Positions 1 to 7,008 of a stretch of DNA of 16,684 nt are shown here, one piece after another. The notes beneath the pieces were generated by a model. It had not been told where the DNA came from and did no database searches. It was given only the letters and a program-made list of their open reading frames with translations. A program made the translations under genes and the position numbers. The stretch is from Clostridiaceae bacterium (GTDB lineage: Bacteria; Bacillota; Clostridia; Oscillospirales; Acutalibacteraceae): contig JAEDKI010000020.1 of NCBI GenBank assembly GCA_016295895.1, positions 1-16,684 of the forward strand. The letters are read 5' to 3'. The first letter of the stretch is position 1. Every line of letters begins with the position of its first letter.

Positions 1-69
1 ATTCCGTTCAACGGCTCCGCACTTTCAAGCCTGCTCCTGAGAAAACCGCTGAGCAGGAAGAATAATTAA
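1..69 (+). CDS. 3' end of an unidentified gene (partial)
   Basis: Frame 1 is open from the window edge to a TAA at 67-69 and gives 22 residues ending in LSRKNN. Codons in this frame (AGA/AGG for Arg, CCG for Pro, CTG/CTT for Leu) match the neighbouring genes. Frame 3 is also open, to a TAA at 63-65, and ends in TAEQEE, but it uses CAA, CGG and CCT, which the clear genes rarely use. I prefer frame 1 on codon use alone. No family can be recognised from so few residues. The gene converges on mtaB. Confidence 0.35.
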   Translation: MPFNGSALSSLLLRKPLSRKNN

Positions 70-73
70 TCAT

Positions 74-101
74 TAAAAACGGGCGGCAAAAAAGCCGCCC
101 G
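74..101 (-). terminator. Rho-independent terminator of mtaB
   Basis: An 8-bp GC-rich stem (CGGGCGGC at 80-87 pairing with GCCGCCCG at 94-101) encloses an A6 loop. Read on the minus strand, the hairpin begins 7 bases after the mtaB stop codon and is followed by a T5 run. On the + strand no T run follows, so it serves mtaB only. Confidence 0.9.
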
Positions 102-107
102 CAACAA

Positions 108-1394
108 TTATTCCGTTATTTCCCCAACGCAAAAATCGCCGTCAACAGCGGTGATTTTTGCTTTTACGATGCCGTGAAGCGGTTTGTCGGAGACAATTTT
201 GACCGGGGTATAATTTGCCGTGTAGCCCTGAGCGAAGCCGCCGTGATGTTCCTCAACGAGGATTTCAAGCGTTTTGCCAATCTGATTTTCAAGGTATTGA
301 CGGCGTATTTTTTCGGTCGCTTCAATCATTTGAGCGGCTCTGCGCTCTTTTTCGTGCTTATCGACCTGCTCCTGCATTTTTGCCGCAGGAGTGCCGGGTC
401 TGACCGAATAGGGGAAAACATGAACCTTTTCAAATCCGACCTTTTGGGCAAAGCGGAGAGATTCTTCAAAATCCTCAAGGCTTTCTCCGGGGAAGCCGAC
501 CATGATATCCGTTGTCAATGCCGTGTCTGCAAATGCCGAACGGAGCTTCAGACAAAGCGTATAATATTCCTCTGCCGAATAATGACGGTTCATGCGCTTC
601 AGAGTTTTATTGCAGCCGCTCTGAAGTGAAATATGAAACTGAGGACAGAATTTGTCGATTTCAGCAAGCTCTGCGATAATTTCGTCGGTGATATGGTCGG
701 GTTCAAGCGAGCCGAGACGAACTCTTTTTATTCCGTTGAACGATGCGGCAAGCCGAACGGCGTCAACGATGGATTTTCCGCAGTCCGTGCCGTATGCGGA
801 AAGATTGATTCCGACAAGCACGATTTCTTCAAATCCGTTTGCTTCAAGAGATGCAAGCTCGCTTTTTAATTCATCAAGCGGCTTTGAACGCACTCTGCCC
901 CTTGCATAGGGAATAATGCAATAAGAGCAAAAACGGTTGCAGCCGTCCTCAATTTTAACGCTTGCTCTTGTTCTTTCTCTGAAATCGGTGATTGTTCCGC
1001 CCGAAAAGCTTTCGCCCGTGCAATGCTGTTCAACGGAAAAAATCCTGCCGCTTCCGTTGATATACTGCATAATGAAATCATAAAGGCGTGAGTTGCTTTT
1101 GTTGCCGATAACGATATCCGCTTCGCTGAGCTTTTCGCCGTATTCGGGGAATGCCTGCGGCATACAGCCGGTGAGAACAACAATGCTGTCGGGATGAAGC
1201 TTTTTGAGCCTTCTGACCGTCTGACGGGTTTTTCGGTCGCTTTCGGCGGTGACCGTGCAGGAGTTTATGATATAGACATCAGCCTGTTCCGACGGGTCTG
1301 TAATAATGAACCCGTGCCGTTCAAGATTCTGAGCCATTGTCTGAGTTTCATATTGATTAACCTTGCAGCCCAAGGTGAAAAATGCGGCTTTCAT
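108..1394 (-). CDS. mtaB: tRNA (N6-L-threonylcarbamoyladenosine(37)-C2)-methylthiotransferase MtaB
   Basis: The 428-residue product is a radical-SAM methylthiotransferase that converts t6A37 to ms2t6A37 in tRNAs reading ANN codons. The N-terminal UPF0004 domain carries the three cysteines for the auxiliary 4Fe-4S cluster: C10 (LGCKVNQYE), C46 (NSCTVT) and C77 (TGCMPQ). The radical-SAM motif CxxxCxxC is C152-C156-C159 (DGCNRFCSYC), and a TRAM-like RNA-binding region fills about the last 65 residues. The LGCKVNQ and DGCNRFCSYCIIPYARGR signatures fit MtaB better than MiaB or RimO. I chose the ATG at 1394 because GGAGG (1401-1405) lies 6 bases upstream. A TTG at 1412 would extend the frame but would swallow this ribosome binding site. 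It is a single-gene unit with its own promoter and terminator. Confidence 0.95.
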   Translation of the reverse strand: MKAAFFTLGCKVNQYETQTMAQNLERHGFIITDPSEQADVYIINSCTVTAESDRKTRQTVRRLKKLHPDSIVVLTGCMPQAFPEYGEKLSEADIVIGNKSNSRLYDFIMQYINGSGRIFSVEQHCTGESFSGGTITDFRERTRASVKIEDGCNRFCSYCIIPYARGRVRSKPLDELKSELASLEANGFEEIVLVGINLSAYGTDCGKSIVDAVRLAASFNGIKRVRLGSLEPDHITDEIIAELAEIDKFCPQFHISLQSGCNKTLKRMNRHYSAEEYYTLCLKLRSAFADTALTTDIMVGFPGESLEDFEESLRFAQKVGFEKVHVFPYSVRPGTPAAKMQEQVDKHEKERRAAQMIEATEKIRRQYLENQIGKTLEILVEEHHGGFAQGYTANYTPVKIVSDKPLHGIVKAKITAVDGDFCVGEITE

Positions 1395-1426
1395 GTTTTG
1401 CCTCCGTATCAAAAATAACTGTAATG

Positions 1427-1455
1427 ATTATATCAGAAAAAGCAGTGATAATCAA
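1427..1455 (-). promoter_or_regulatory. sigma-A promoter of mtaB
   Basis: On the minus strand, -35 TTGATT (1450-1455) and a perfect -10 TATAAT (1427-1432) are separated by 17 bases. A TG one base before the -10 gives an extended -10. The predicted transcript start is about 25 bases upstream of the mtaB ATG. Confidence 0.75.
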
Positions 1456-1520
1456 TGCCGCATTTAACATATATTTTTTTGAAGCATTTTATCTATATTT
1501 TCTCAAAAGGGGAGTCTGAT

Positions 1521-2684
1521 ATGAAAAAAATCATAAAAGCGGCTTTATCGTTGACTATGGCGGCGGTTCTGACCTTTTCGCTGTTCTCATGGGCGTTTGC
1601 CGCAGCAGATACTGCAACGCCTGTTGAAATCAAAGCCAAAGCGGCGGTGCTTATGGATGCCTCAACAGGCAGGGTACTGATGAAATACAACGAAAACGAA
1701 AAGCTGTATCCCGCTTCGGTAACAAAAATAATGCCGCTTCTGCTGATAACTGAGGCAATTGACGAGGGGAAAATTGCTTTGAGCGATGTCGTGACGGTTT
1801 CGGGCTCGGCGGCTTCAAAGGGCGGCTCTCAGATCTGGCTGAAAGAGGGCGAGCAGATGACCGTTGACGATTTGCTCAAAGCGACGGCGGTTTACAGCGC
1901 CAACGACGCCTGCACGGCTCTCGGCGAATACCTTGCGGGCAGCGATGAAGCGTTTGTTAAAATGCTTAATGACCGTGCAAAGGAGCTCGGAATGAACAAC
2001 ACTCATTTTGAAAACTGCACGGGGCTTGACGACACAACCGATTCTCATCTGACAACCGCCATGGATGTTGCAACCATGTCAAGGGAGCTTCTGAAGCATG
2101 AGCTGATCACCAATTACACAACAATATGGATGGATTCGCTTCGTGACGGCAAAACGGAGCTTGTCAACACAAATAAGCTTGTCCGTTTCTATGAGGGCAC
2201 AACAGGGCTGAAAACGGGCACAACCTCAAAAGCCGGTTGCTGTGTTTCGGCAAGCGCAATGAGGGACGGAACTCATCTGATTGCCGTTGTAATGGGCAGC
2301 GACAACAGCAGCGACAGATTTGAAACCGCAAAAGCCATGCTTAATTGGGGCTTTGCGAATTTTTCAACCGTAAAGCCCGAAATCGATTCTTCGCTGATTC
2401 CCGATGTCGGTGTTATAAACGGAGTTATAGAAAAAATAACGCCTAAAATTCCGCAGGTCAGCCCCGTTCTTGTTGAAAAGGGCAGGGAAAACGAAATAAC
2501 TCAGACCATCGACCTTGCCGTTGATGTTGAGGCTCCCGTTGAGCAGGGTCAGGTTCTGGGAACGGTAACATTCAGGCTCGGTGACGATTTGCTCGGCGAA
2601 TATAATCTGACCGCCCCCGACCAAATCGGAAAGCTGACATTCGGGATTATTTTTACAAGAATTCTGCGCTCGGTTGTTTTATAA
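1521..2684 (+). CDS. D-alanyl-D-alanine carboxypeptidase (penicillin-binding protein, peptidase S11)
   Basis: This is a 387-residue secreted low-molecular-weight penicillin-binding protein that trims the terminal D-Ala from peptidoglycan stem peptides. It has a signal peptide (MKKIIKAALSL, hydrophobic core, AFAAA cleavage region near residue 29). All three catalytic motifs are present: SxxK at S66-VT-K69, SxN at S126-A-N128 and KTG at 231-233. A C-terminal beta domain (about 290-370) precedes a hydrophobic/basic tail (FGIIFTRILRSVVL), which probably acts as the amphipathic membrane anchor seen in PBP5/DacA/DacF types. I chose the ATG at 1521 for the GGGGAG at 1509-1514; the frame opens earlier at 1455 but lacks a ribosome binding site there. 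The sequence does not decide between the vegetative (DacA) and sporulation (DacF, DacB) roles, so I give no symbol. No clear promoter was found between it and the divergent mtaB. Confidence 0.93.
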   Translation: MKKIIKAALSLTMAAVLTFSLFSWAFAAADTATPVEIKAKAAVLMDASTGRVLMKYNENEKLYPASVTKIMPLLLITEAIDEGKIALSDVVTVSGSAASKGGSQIWLKEGEQMTVDDLLKATAVYSANDACTALGEYLAGSDEAFVKMLNDRAKELGMNNTHFENCTGLDDTTDSHLTTAMDVATMSRELLKHELITNYTTIWMDSLRDGKTELVNTNKLVRFYEGTTGLKTGTTSKAGCCVSASAMRDGTHLIAVVMGSDNSSDRFETAKAMLNWGFANFSTVKPEIDSSLIPDVGVINGVIEKITPKIPQVSPVLVEKGRENEITQTIDLAVDVEAPVEQGQVLGTVTFRLGDDLLGEYNLTAPDQIGKLTFGIIFTRILRSVVL

Positions 2685-2693
2685 AAATACTGT

Positions 2694-2722
2694 TTGCATT
2701 GTTATAATTAATATGGTAAAAT
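2694..2722 (+). promoter_or_regulatory. candidate upstream promoter before pgi
   Basis: TTGCAT (2694-2699) and TAAAAT (2717-2722) are separated by 17 bases. It starts just 10 bases after the carboxypeptidase stop codon and about 185 bases before pgi. No convincing reading frame follows it directly, so it would give pgi a long leader. Confidence 0.4.
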
Positions 2723-2809
2723 GAATATGAAGCATAGTGAACTTCTTCAAACATTTGCTTTATTTTGCAATTGAGAATATTAATCAAAGATGCACCCGCC
2801 GTAAATAAG

Positions 2810-2824
2810 AATTTATTATAAATT
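2810..2824. repeat. AT-only palindrome in the pgi leader
   Basis: AATTTAT and ATAAATT flank a single T, making a perfect 15-base dyad between the two candidate pgi promoters and 13 bases before the -35 of the downstream one. In such AT-rich DNA it could be chance; the position would suit an operator. Confidence 0.3.
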
Positions 2825-2837
2825 TTGCTCTAAACTG

Positions 2838-2866
2838 TTGCAAAGATAGCTTTTATGGGGTAAAAT
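2838..2866 (+). promoter_or_regulatory. sigma-A promoter of pgi
   Basis: -35 TTGCAA (2838-2843) and -10 TAAAAT (2861-2866) with a 17-base spacer, 42 bases upstream of the chosen pgi start. Probably drives pgi and the following P-loop gene. Confidence 0.6.
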
Positions 2867-2907
2867 ATATTAAATAATCAGCATTTATAGTGGGGTGTGA
2901 TTCAGAG

Positions 2908-4242
2908 ATGATTAAACTCAATCTCAACTATGCGGGCGAAAGCGCCTGCAAAAAGAGCCTTGAGGCTATGCAGCCCGAGGTTTCAAAGGCACATTCAATG
3001 CTTCATGACGGCACGGGTCTCGGCAGCGATTTTCTCGGCTGGGTTGATCTTCCCGTTAACTATGATAAAGCGGAATTTGCTCAGATCAAAGAGTGTGCGG
3101 AAAAAATCAAAAAGGATTCTCAGGCGCTTGTCGTTCTGGGCATCGGCGGCTCATACCTCGGCGCAAGAGCCGCAATTGAATTCATAAAGTCAAATAACTA
3201 TAACCTTATGAATAAAGATACTCCGGATATCTATTTCGGAGGCAACACGATAAGCTCATCTGCCGTTTCGGAGCTTATTCAGCTTGTTGACGGCAAGGAT
3301 TTTTCAATCAATGTTATTTCAAAATCCGGAACCACAACCGAAACTTCAATCGCTTTCCGCATTTTCAAGGAACTGCTTGAAAAGAAATACGGCAAGGAAG
3401 AAGCGGCAAAGAGAATTTATGTCACCACCGACAAGGCGAGGGGAGCGCTCAAAGCGCTTGCTGACAGCGAGGGCTACAAGACCTTTGTTGTTCCCGATGA
3501 TGTCGGCGGCAGATATTCGGTTTTAACCGCTGTCGGTCTGCTCCCGATTGCCGTTGCAGGCATTGATATCGACGCTCTCATGCAGGGTGCGGCGGCGGCA
3601 AGAGAAGCCTATGCAAAAGACGATGTTCTTTCAAATGATTGCTATAAATACGCTGCAATCAGGAATCTGCTTTACCGCAGCGGCAAGAAAATTGAAATGC
3701 TTGCGGCTTATGAGCCCTCTATGACCATGTGGTGCGAGTGGTTCAAGCAGCTCTACGGCGAGAGCGAAGGCAAGGACGGCAAGGGAATCTTCCCCGCTTC
3801 TGCAATTTTCTCGACCGATCTTCATTCGCTCGGTCAGTATATTCAGCAGGGCGAGCGCAGTCTGTTTGAGACGGTTATCTGGGTCAATGAGCCCAAGACC
3901 GATTTTGAAATCGGCTATGACGAAGAAAACGGCGACGGTCTCAACTTTGTAGCCGGCAAAACCGTTCACTATGTCAACAGCAAAGCTTTTGCGGGCACGG
4001 TTCTTGCACACACTGACGGCGATGTCCCCAATATTATTATCGAAATCGACAAACAGGATGAATTCAACCTTGGCTGGCTGATTTATTTCTTCGAGAAGGC
4101 CTGCGGCATTTCAGGCTATATTCTCGGCGTTAATCCCTTCAATCAGCCCGGCGTTGAAAGCTATAAAAAGAATATGTTCGCTCTTCTCGGCAAGCCCGGT
4201 TATGAGGCTCAAAGAGATGAGCTTGAAGCAAGACTTAAATAA
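2908..4242 (+). CDS. pgi: glucose-6-phosphate isomerase
   Basis: The 444-residue cytosolic enzyme interconverts glucose-6-phosphate and fructose-6-phosphate in glycolysis and gluconeogenesis. It closely follows the short Bacillus-type Pgi (about 450 residues). Visible signatures are SDFLGWVDLP (40-49), the phosphate-binding GIGGSYLGARAA (78-89), SKSGTTTET (138-146), the catalytic Glu in YGESEGK (E285), the catalytic His in TDLHSLGQ (H306), and the C-terminal signature NPFNQPGVESYK ending in catalytic K420. A GTG at 2890 is in frame and would add six residues, but the ATG at 2908 aligns with family N-termini and has a G-rich site (GGGGTG, 2892-2897) upstream. The next gene starts 23 bases after the stop with no terminator between, so the two are probably cotranscribed. 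Confidence 0.96.
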   Translation: MIKLNLNYAGESACKKSLEAMQPEVSKAHSMLHDGTGLGSDFLGWVDLPVNYDKAEFAQIKECAEKIKKDSQALVVLGIGGSYLGARAAIEFIKSNNYNLMNKDTPDIYFGGNTISSSAVSELIQLVDGKDFSINVISKSGTTTETSIAFRIFKELLEKKYGKEEAAKRIYVTTDKARGALKALADSEGYKTFVVPDDVGGRYSVLTAVGLLPIAVAGIDIDALMQGAAAAREAYAKDDVLSNDCYKYAAIRNLLYRSGKKIEMLAAYEPSMTMWCEWFKQLYGESEGKDGKGIFPASAIFSTDLHSLGQYIQQGERSLFETVIWVNEPKTDFEIGYDEENGDGLNFVAGKTVHYVNSKAFAGTVLAHTDGDVPNIIIEIDKQDEFNLGWLIYFFEKACGISGYILGVNPFNQPGVESYKKNMFALLGKPGYEAQRDELEARLK

Positions 4243-4265
4243 AACCACACAGGAGGATTATTAAA

Positions 4266-4682
4266 ATGGTAAATCTTATTATCGGCAACAAGGGCTCAGG
4301 CAAAACCAAAAGACTCATCGAACTCGTTAACAGCGCTGTTGAAAAGTCAAACGGCAATGTTGTCTGCATCGAAAAAGAAAGGCTCTTGACATATAATGTT
4401 AATTACAGAGCAAGACTTGTTGAAACCGATCATTACAATGTTTCAGGCTATGAAGCTTTCTACGGCTTCCTTAGCGGCATTGTTGCAGGCGACCATGACA
4501 TAACCGATGTTCTTGTTGACGCAACTCTTAAAATCGGCGGCAAGGATTTTGCTGCTCTTGCAGCTTTCCTTAAGAAGGTTTCCGAGCTTAGCGACATTGC
4601 AGAACAGGATTTCACCTTCACAATTTCTGCAGACGAGAGCGAGCTCCCCGAAGAAATCTTTACATTCTGCAAAAAAATCTGA
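4266..4682 (+). CDS. small P-loop NTPase-like protein of unknown function
   Basis: A 138-residue soluble protein with no signal peptide or membrane segment. It opens with a Walker A loop (GNKGSGKT, residues 7-14) after one hydrophobic strand (VNLII). A likely Walker B strand is DVLVDAT (81-87) with D85 as the candidate acidic residue. No further family motif (sensor, arginine finger, nucleobase-binding NKxD) can be seen. The whole protein is about the size of one minimal RecA/kinase-like core; lengths and order recall small thymidine-kinase-like or KaiC-like cores, but this is only a resemblance. AGGAGG lies 10 bases before the ATG. It follows pgi by 23 bases, so it is probably read from the pgi promoter, and a new promoter starts just after it. 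I do not recognise a function. Confidence 0.85.
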   Translation: MVNLIIGNKGSGKTKRLIELVNSAVEKSNGNVVCIEKERLLTYNVNYRARLVETDHYNVSGYEAFYGFLSGIVAGDHDITDVLVDATLKIGGKDFAALAAFLKKVSELSDIAEQDFTFTISADESELPEEIFTFCKKI

Positions 4683-4701
4683 ATTTAAATCAAAATTTTA
4701 G

Positions 4702-4730
4702 TTGACAAATTGCGCTCATAAATATATAAT
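4702..4730 (+). promoter_or_regulatory. near-consensus sigma-A promoter of ylbN-rpmF
   Basis: Perfect -35 TTGACA (4702-4707), perfect -10 TATAAT (4725-4730) and a 17-base spacer. The strongest-looking promoter in the window, fitting constitutive high expression of a ribosomal-protein unit. Confidence 0.9.
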
Positions 4731-4760
4731 ATTTGGTGCGTGATTTTAGGTGAAAAGTTT

Positions 4761-5255
4761 ATGATATTGGATTTAGAGCCTATTTTCAATAATGAGGGTA
4801 TGGTCAGGGAGTTTGATTATGAGCTTGACCTTTCGTCTCAGGAGCTGAGCGGAACAAAGCCTTTTGCTTCGCCCGTCAGAGTCAGCGGCTCGGTCGGCAA
4901 TTACACAGGCATTGTTGAAATGCGTGCAAAGGCTGATTTCGTGCTTGAGCTTTGCTGTGACCGCTGTGCAAAGCCGATAAGCGTTGCGCAGAAAGTCGAT
5001 ATTTTTCATACTCTTGTTACTCATCTCAACGATGAGGCAAACGACGAGCTTTTGCTTGTCAATGAGCTTCGTTTTGATCTTGACCCGCTCGTGACGGAGG
5101 ATATTTTCCTCTCTCTCCCGTCAAAATTCCTCTGCAAAGAGGATTGCAAGGGAGTTTGTCCGAAATGCGGCAAGGATCTTAACACGGATTCATGCAGCTG
5201 CGAAAAAGAGATTGATCCCCGCCTTGCGGCTCTTAAGCAGCTTTTGGATAATTAA
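4761..5255 (+). CDS. DUF177/YceD-family protein (YlbN)
   Basis: A 164-residue cytosolic protein of the YceD/DUF177 family, found next to rpmF across most bacteria and linked to 23S rRNA handling in other organisms; the exact activity is not settled. Features seen are an acidic N-terminal half, the conserved CCDRC motif (65-69), and a C-terminal cysteine cluster in Firmicutes style (C125, C129, C133, C136, C145, C147: CKEDCKGVCPKCG), likely to bind metal. I chose the ATG at 4761 over a GTG at 4740 because AGGTG (4748-4752) is placed 8 bases before it and family members start with a similar MxLDL stretch. The predicted leader is only about 25 bases. rpmF follows 51 bases downstream. Confidence 0.88.
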   Translation: MILDLEPIFNNEGMVREFDYELDLSSQELSGTKPFASPVRVSGSVGNYTGIVEMRAKADFVLELCCDRCAKPISVAQKVDIFHTLVTHLNDEANDELLLVNELRFDLDPLVTEDIFLSLPSKFLCKEDCKGVCPKCGKDLNTDSCSCEKEIDPRLAALKQLLDN

Positions 5256-5306
5256 AATAAAAACCTTACGGTTTAATAAAGCACAAAATTAAGGAGGTGC
5301 TTCGGC

Positions 5307-5489
5307 ATGGCAGTACCCAAGAGAAGAGTTTCCAAGGCAAGAAGGGATAAGAGACGCTCCAATGTTTGGAAGATGTCAGCTCCCCAGCTTGAAAAGTGCT
5401 CAAACTGCGGTGTATACAAGAGATCCCACAGACTTTGCCCCGAGTGCGGTTACTATAACGGCAAGCAGGTAGTTGTTAAGGAAGCATAA
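5307..5489 (+). CDS. rpmF: 50S ribosomal protein L32
   Basis: A 60-residue structural protein of the large ribosomal subunit. MAVPKRRVSKARRDKRR is the typical basic N-terminus, and the zinc-ribbon version with all four cysteines is present (C31-SN-C34 and C44-PE-C47). Retaining the cysteines marks the zinc-binding (C+) form. A strong AAGGAGGTG site lies 9 bases upstream of the ATG. It is the second gene of the ylbN-rpmF unit and ends it. Confidence 0.97.
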   Translation: MAVPKRRVSKARRDKRRSNVWKMSAPQLEKCSNCGVYKRSHRLCPECGYYNGKQVVVKEA

Positions 5490-5518
5490 GTCTGAGCAAA
5501 TGATGATTTAAGCGCAGT

Positions 5519-5538
5519 CAATGCCCGAAGCGGCATTG
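5519..5538 (+). other. short hairpin downstream of rpmF
   Basis: CAATGCC (5519-5525) pairs with GGCATTG (5532-5538) around a 6-base loop, 29 bases after the rpmF stop codon. No T run follows, so it is not a terminator by itself. The same 7-bp stem occurs in the mcsB-clpC gap. Confidence 0.4.
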
Positions 5539-5600
5539 CAGTTGAAACTGAGAAAAGCCGTAAGGCAGCTCGGTTTCTTTCGCTTATCCAAAAAAGAATT

Positions 5601-5642
5601 ACGGAGCTTTGTTCTTTGCGAACAAAAGCTCCGTTTTCTTTG
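5601..5642 (+). terminator. Rho-independent terminator of ylbN-rpmF, possibly bidirectional
   Basis: A long stem (ACGGAGCTTTGTTC at 5601-5614 with 5620-5634, one bulged base) is followed on the + strand by TTTCTTTG. On the minus strand the same stem is followed by AATTCTTTTTTGG, so it could also back up the convergent lipoprotein gene. It lies 111 bases after the rpmF stop, leaving a structured 3' leader-like tail. Confidence 0.88.
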
Positions 5643-5650
5643 TCTGCTAA

Positions 5651-5695
5651 ACAATAAAGGCTTGTATCGGTTTAACTGTTTCCGATACAAGCCTT
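5651..5695 (-). terminator. terminator of the minus-strand lipoprotein gene
   Basis: A perfect 14-bp stem (AAGGCTTGTATCGG at 5657-5670 with its complement at 5682-5695) lies 51 bases after the lipoprotein stop. On the minus strand the tail reads TATTGTTTA, moderately T-rich. On the + strand the tail is not T-rich. Confidence 0.75.
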
Positions 5696-5746
5696 ATATT
5701 GTTCATTGGATTTTGCTTTTGATTATTGATACGGTTTAATTATAAA

Positions 5747-6274
5747 TCAGTCTTTTTCGACATAATCGTGGAATACTATCTTAACGGCGTCTCTCGGAAC
5801 TTCAAAGCGGCGCTCCTCAACGGTATCGCCTTTTTTAACGCCGTCAAGCTTTGCAAGCAGATAGACATCCTTAACAACCTTGCCGTCTTTGTCATATGCC
5901 GTGTAGCCGATTTTGAGACCTTCTTTTCTTGAGCCGATTCCCATAATCTGAACATCGGCATAGCCGCTGGCGTTGTTTGAAATGCCGTCGTCCTCAATTT
6001 TGATGTTTGTTATCGTTCCGACGGAATTGCCGTAAACATAGTAGCTGCTGAGAACGAACTCAACATTGTTGACTGTTTCAATGTATTTAACGGCGTAAGT
6101 CTCGCTGCTGTTTTCTTTTGTATTTTCGGGCGGAGCGACCGTTTCTCCGAACGGGTTGACATAAGAATAATCTGCAAGGGCGGTTGTTGCGGGTTCATCG
6201 GGAACATTGGAGCATCCGAAGAAGCAGAGTGCAACGAGCACAAGAACAAAGAATACGCTGATTGCTGATTTCAT
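5747..6274 (-). CDS. putative lipoprotein, unknown function
   Basis: A 175-residue exported protein. The N-terminus is a signal peptide (MKSAISVFFVLVLVALCFFGC), with C21 the probable lipidated cysteine. The lipobox (FFGC) is off consensus at the -3 and -2 positions, so lipidation is likely but not certain. A Thr/Pro/Glu-rich linker (about 22-55) leads to a beta-rich domain with NNVEF, GTITNIKI and KIGYTAYDKDGKVVKD. This pattern recalls FxLYD/DUF5067-like immunoglobulin-fold domains; that is inference. I chose the ATG at 6274, 10 bases after AAAGGA; a TTG at 6283 sits too close to that site. It has its own promoter behind trmL and its own terminator. Confidence 0.75.
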   Translation of the reverse strand: MKSAISVFFVLVLVALCFFGCSNVPDEPATTALADYSYVNPFGETVAPPENTKENSSETYAVKYIETVNNVEFVLSSYYVYGNSVGTITNIKIEDDGISNNASGYADVQIMGIGSRKEGLKIGYTAYDKDGKVVKDVYLLAKLDGVKKGDTVEERRFEVPRDAVKIVFHDYVEKD

Positions 6275-6305
6275 TAAATTCAAATCCTTTCGGTAATATA
6301 TTTAT

Positions 6306-6334
6306 ATTGTAGCATATGTTATCTGAATTTTCAA
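6306..6334 (-). promoter_or_regulatory. sigma-A promoter of the lipoprotein gene
   Basis: On the minus strand, -35 TTGAAA (6329-6334) and -10 TACAAT (6306-6311) with a 17-base spacer, between the trmL stop (6349) and the lipoprotein start (6274). Confidence 0.7.
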
Positions 6335-6348
6335 CCGATTTTTGACAG

Positions 6349-6864
6349 TCAGACGCTTTTATCCCAGTCAAATTTTGTCAGCTTGCCTTTCAGCAGTAAA
6401 TCTGGGAAATTCCATTGTCTGAGAACCTCATAAACGCCGATGGCAACGGTGTTGGAAAGGTTAAGGCTTCTTGCGGAGCTGTTGTTAATCATCGGCAGGC
6501 GAACGCAGCTTTCTTTGTTTGCAAAAAGGAGATCTTCGGGCAGACCCGCAGTCTCCTTGCCGAAAACAAGATAGCAATTGTCGGGATATTCAACCTGCGA
6601 ATAGATTTTGGTTGCCTTTGTGGAAAAATAGAAAAACTTACCGTCTTTGTTTTTCTCAAAAAAATCCGAGAGGCTCTCATAATATGTTATATCAAGCAGA
6701 TGCCAATAATCAAGACCCGCTCTTTTCAGCTTTGCATCGTCGATTCTGAATCCCATCGGCTCAACAAGGTGAAGCCGTGCGCCCGTTGCGGCGCAGGTTC
6801 TGGCAATGTTGCCCGTATTTTGCGGAATTTGCGGTTCGACGAGAACAATATTTAAATTTGGCAT
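6349..6864 (-). CDS. trmL: tRNA (cytidine(34)-2'-O)-methyltransferase TrmL
   Basis: A 171-residue SPOUT-fold methyltransferase that uses S-adenosylmethionine to methylate the 2'-O of the wobble base in tRNA-Leu (CAA and UAA anticodons). The trefoil-knot motifs are all visible: PQNTGNIARTCAATGARLHLVEP (13-36, motif 1), LVFGKETAGLPEDL (99-112, motif 2) and VRLPM..SARSLNLSNTVAI (121-142, motif 3), followed by YEVLRQW. Length is close to the usual 150-170 residues. The ATG at 6864 has AAGGAAG 7 bases upstream. A TTGACA lies on the minus strand at 6927-6932, but no -10 fits it, so the promoter is not clear; readthrough from pth is possible. Confidence 0.93.
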   Translation of the reverse strand: MPNLNIVLVEPQIPQNTGNIARTCAATGARLHLVEPMGFRIDDAKLKRAGLDYWHLLDITYYESLSDFFEKNKDGKFFYFSTKATKIYSQVEYPDNCYLVFGKETAGLPEDLLFANKESCVRLPMINNSSARSLNLSNTVAIGVYEVLRQWNFPDLLLKGKLTKFDWDKSV

Positions 6865-6933
6865 TTTATGACTTCCTTAAAAAGTATTGGCATTATTTTT
6901 ATCGCCCTCTCAGGATAAAATATTAATGTCAAC

Positions 6934-6972
6934 ACCGTACAATTAACTGCCGTGAGACAATAATTGTGCGGT
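6934..6972. repeat. imperfect inverted repeat between trmL and the small membrane protein gene
   Basis: ACCGTACAATT (6934-6944) faces AATTGTGCGGT (6962-6972), 11-base arms with one mismatch (a G-T pair in RNA) and a 17-base gap. The right arm also contains part of an ACAAT-A-ATTGT dyad (6957-6967). It lies just upstream of the TATAAT box at 6983, in the promoter region of the + strand gene, so it could be an operator. No T run follows on either strand. Confidence 0.4.
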
Positions 6973-6982
6973 ATTGCCTTAT

Positions 6983-6988
6983 TATAAT
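6983..6988 (+). promoter_or_regulatory. -10 box of the small membrane protein gene
   Basis: A perfect TATAAT 20 bases before the ATG. No good -35 hexamer sits 16-18 bases upstream (TTGTGC at 6964 is only 13 away), so the promoter may need an activator or be weak. Confidence 0.4.
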
Positions 6989-7008
6989 ATCGGATTGGAG
7001 GGATAAAA

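Noticed and set aside
174..629. 151-codon open frame on the + strand
   Set aside because: Antisense to mtaB, no supporting motifs.
1395..1412. TTG-initiated N-terminal extension of mtaB
   Set aside because: The GGAGG site for the ATG at 1394 lies inside this extension, and family N-termini start with the MKAAFFTLGCK stretch.
2727..2774. 15-codon frame (MKHSELLQ...) after the upstream pgi promoter
   Set aside because: No ribosome binding site and too short to support; could be chance.
5256..5306. Terminator between ylbN and rpmF (AAACC-TTAC-GGTTT)
   Set aside because: The stem is only 5 bp and A/T-rich with no T tail; the genes are better read as one unit.
6927..6932. TTGACA on the minus strand as the trmL -35
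   Set aside because: No -10-like hexamer occurs at 16-18 bases; the matching place is GAGGGC.
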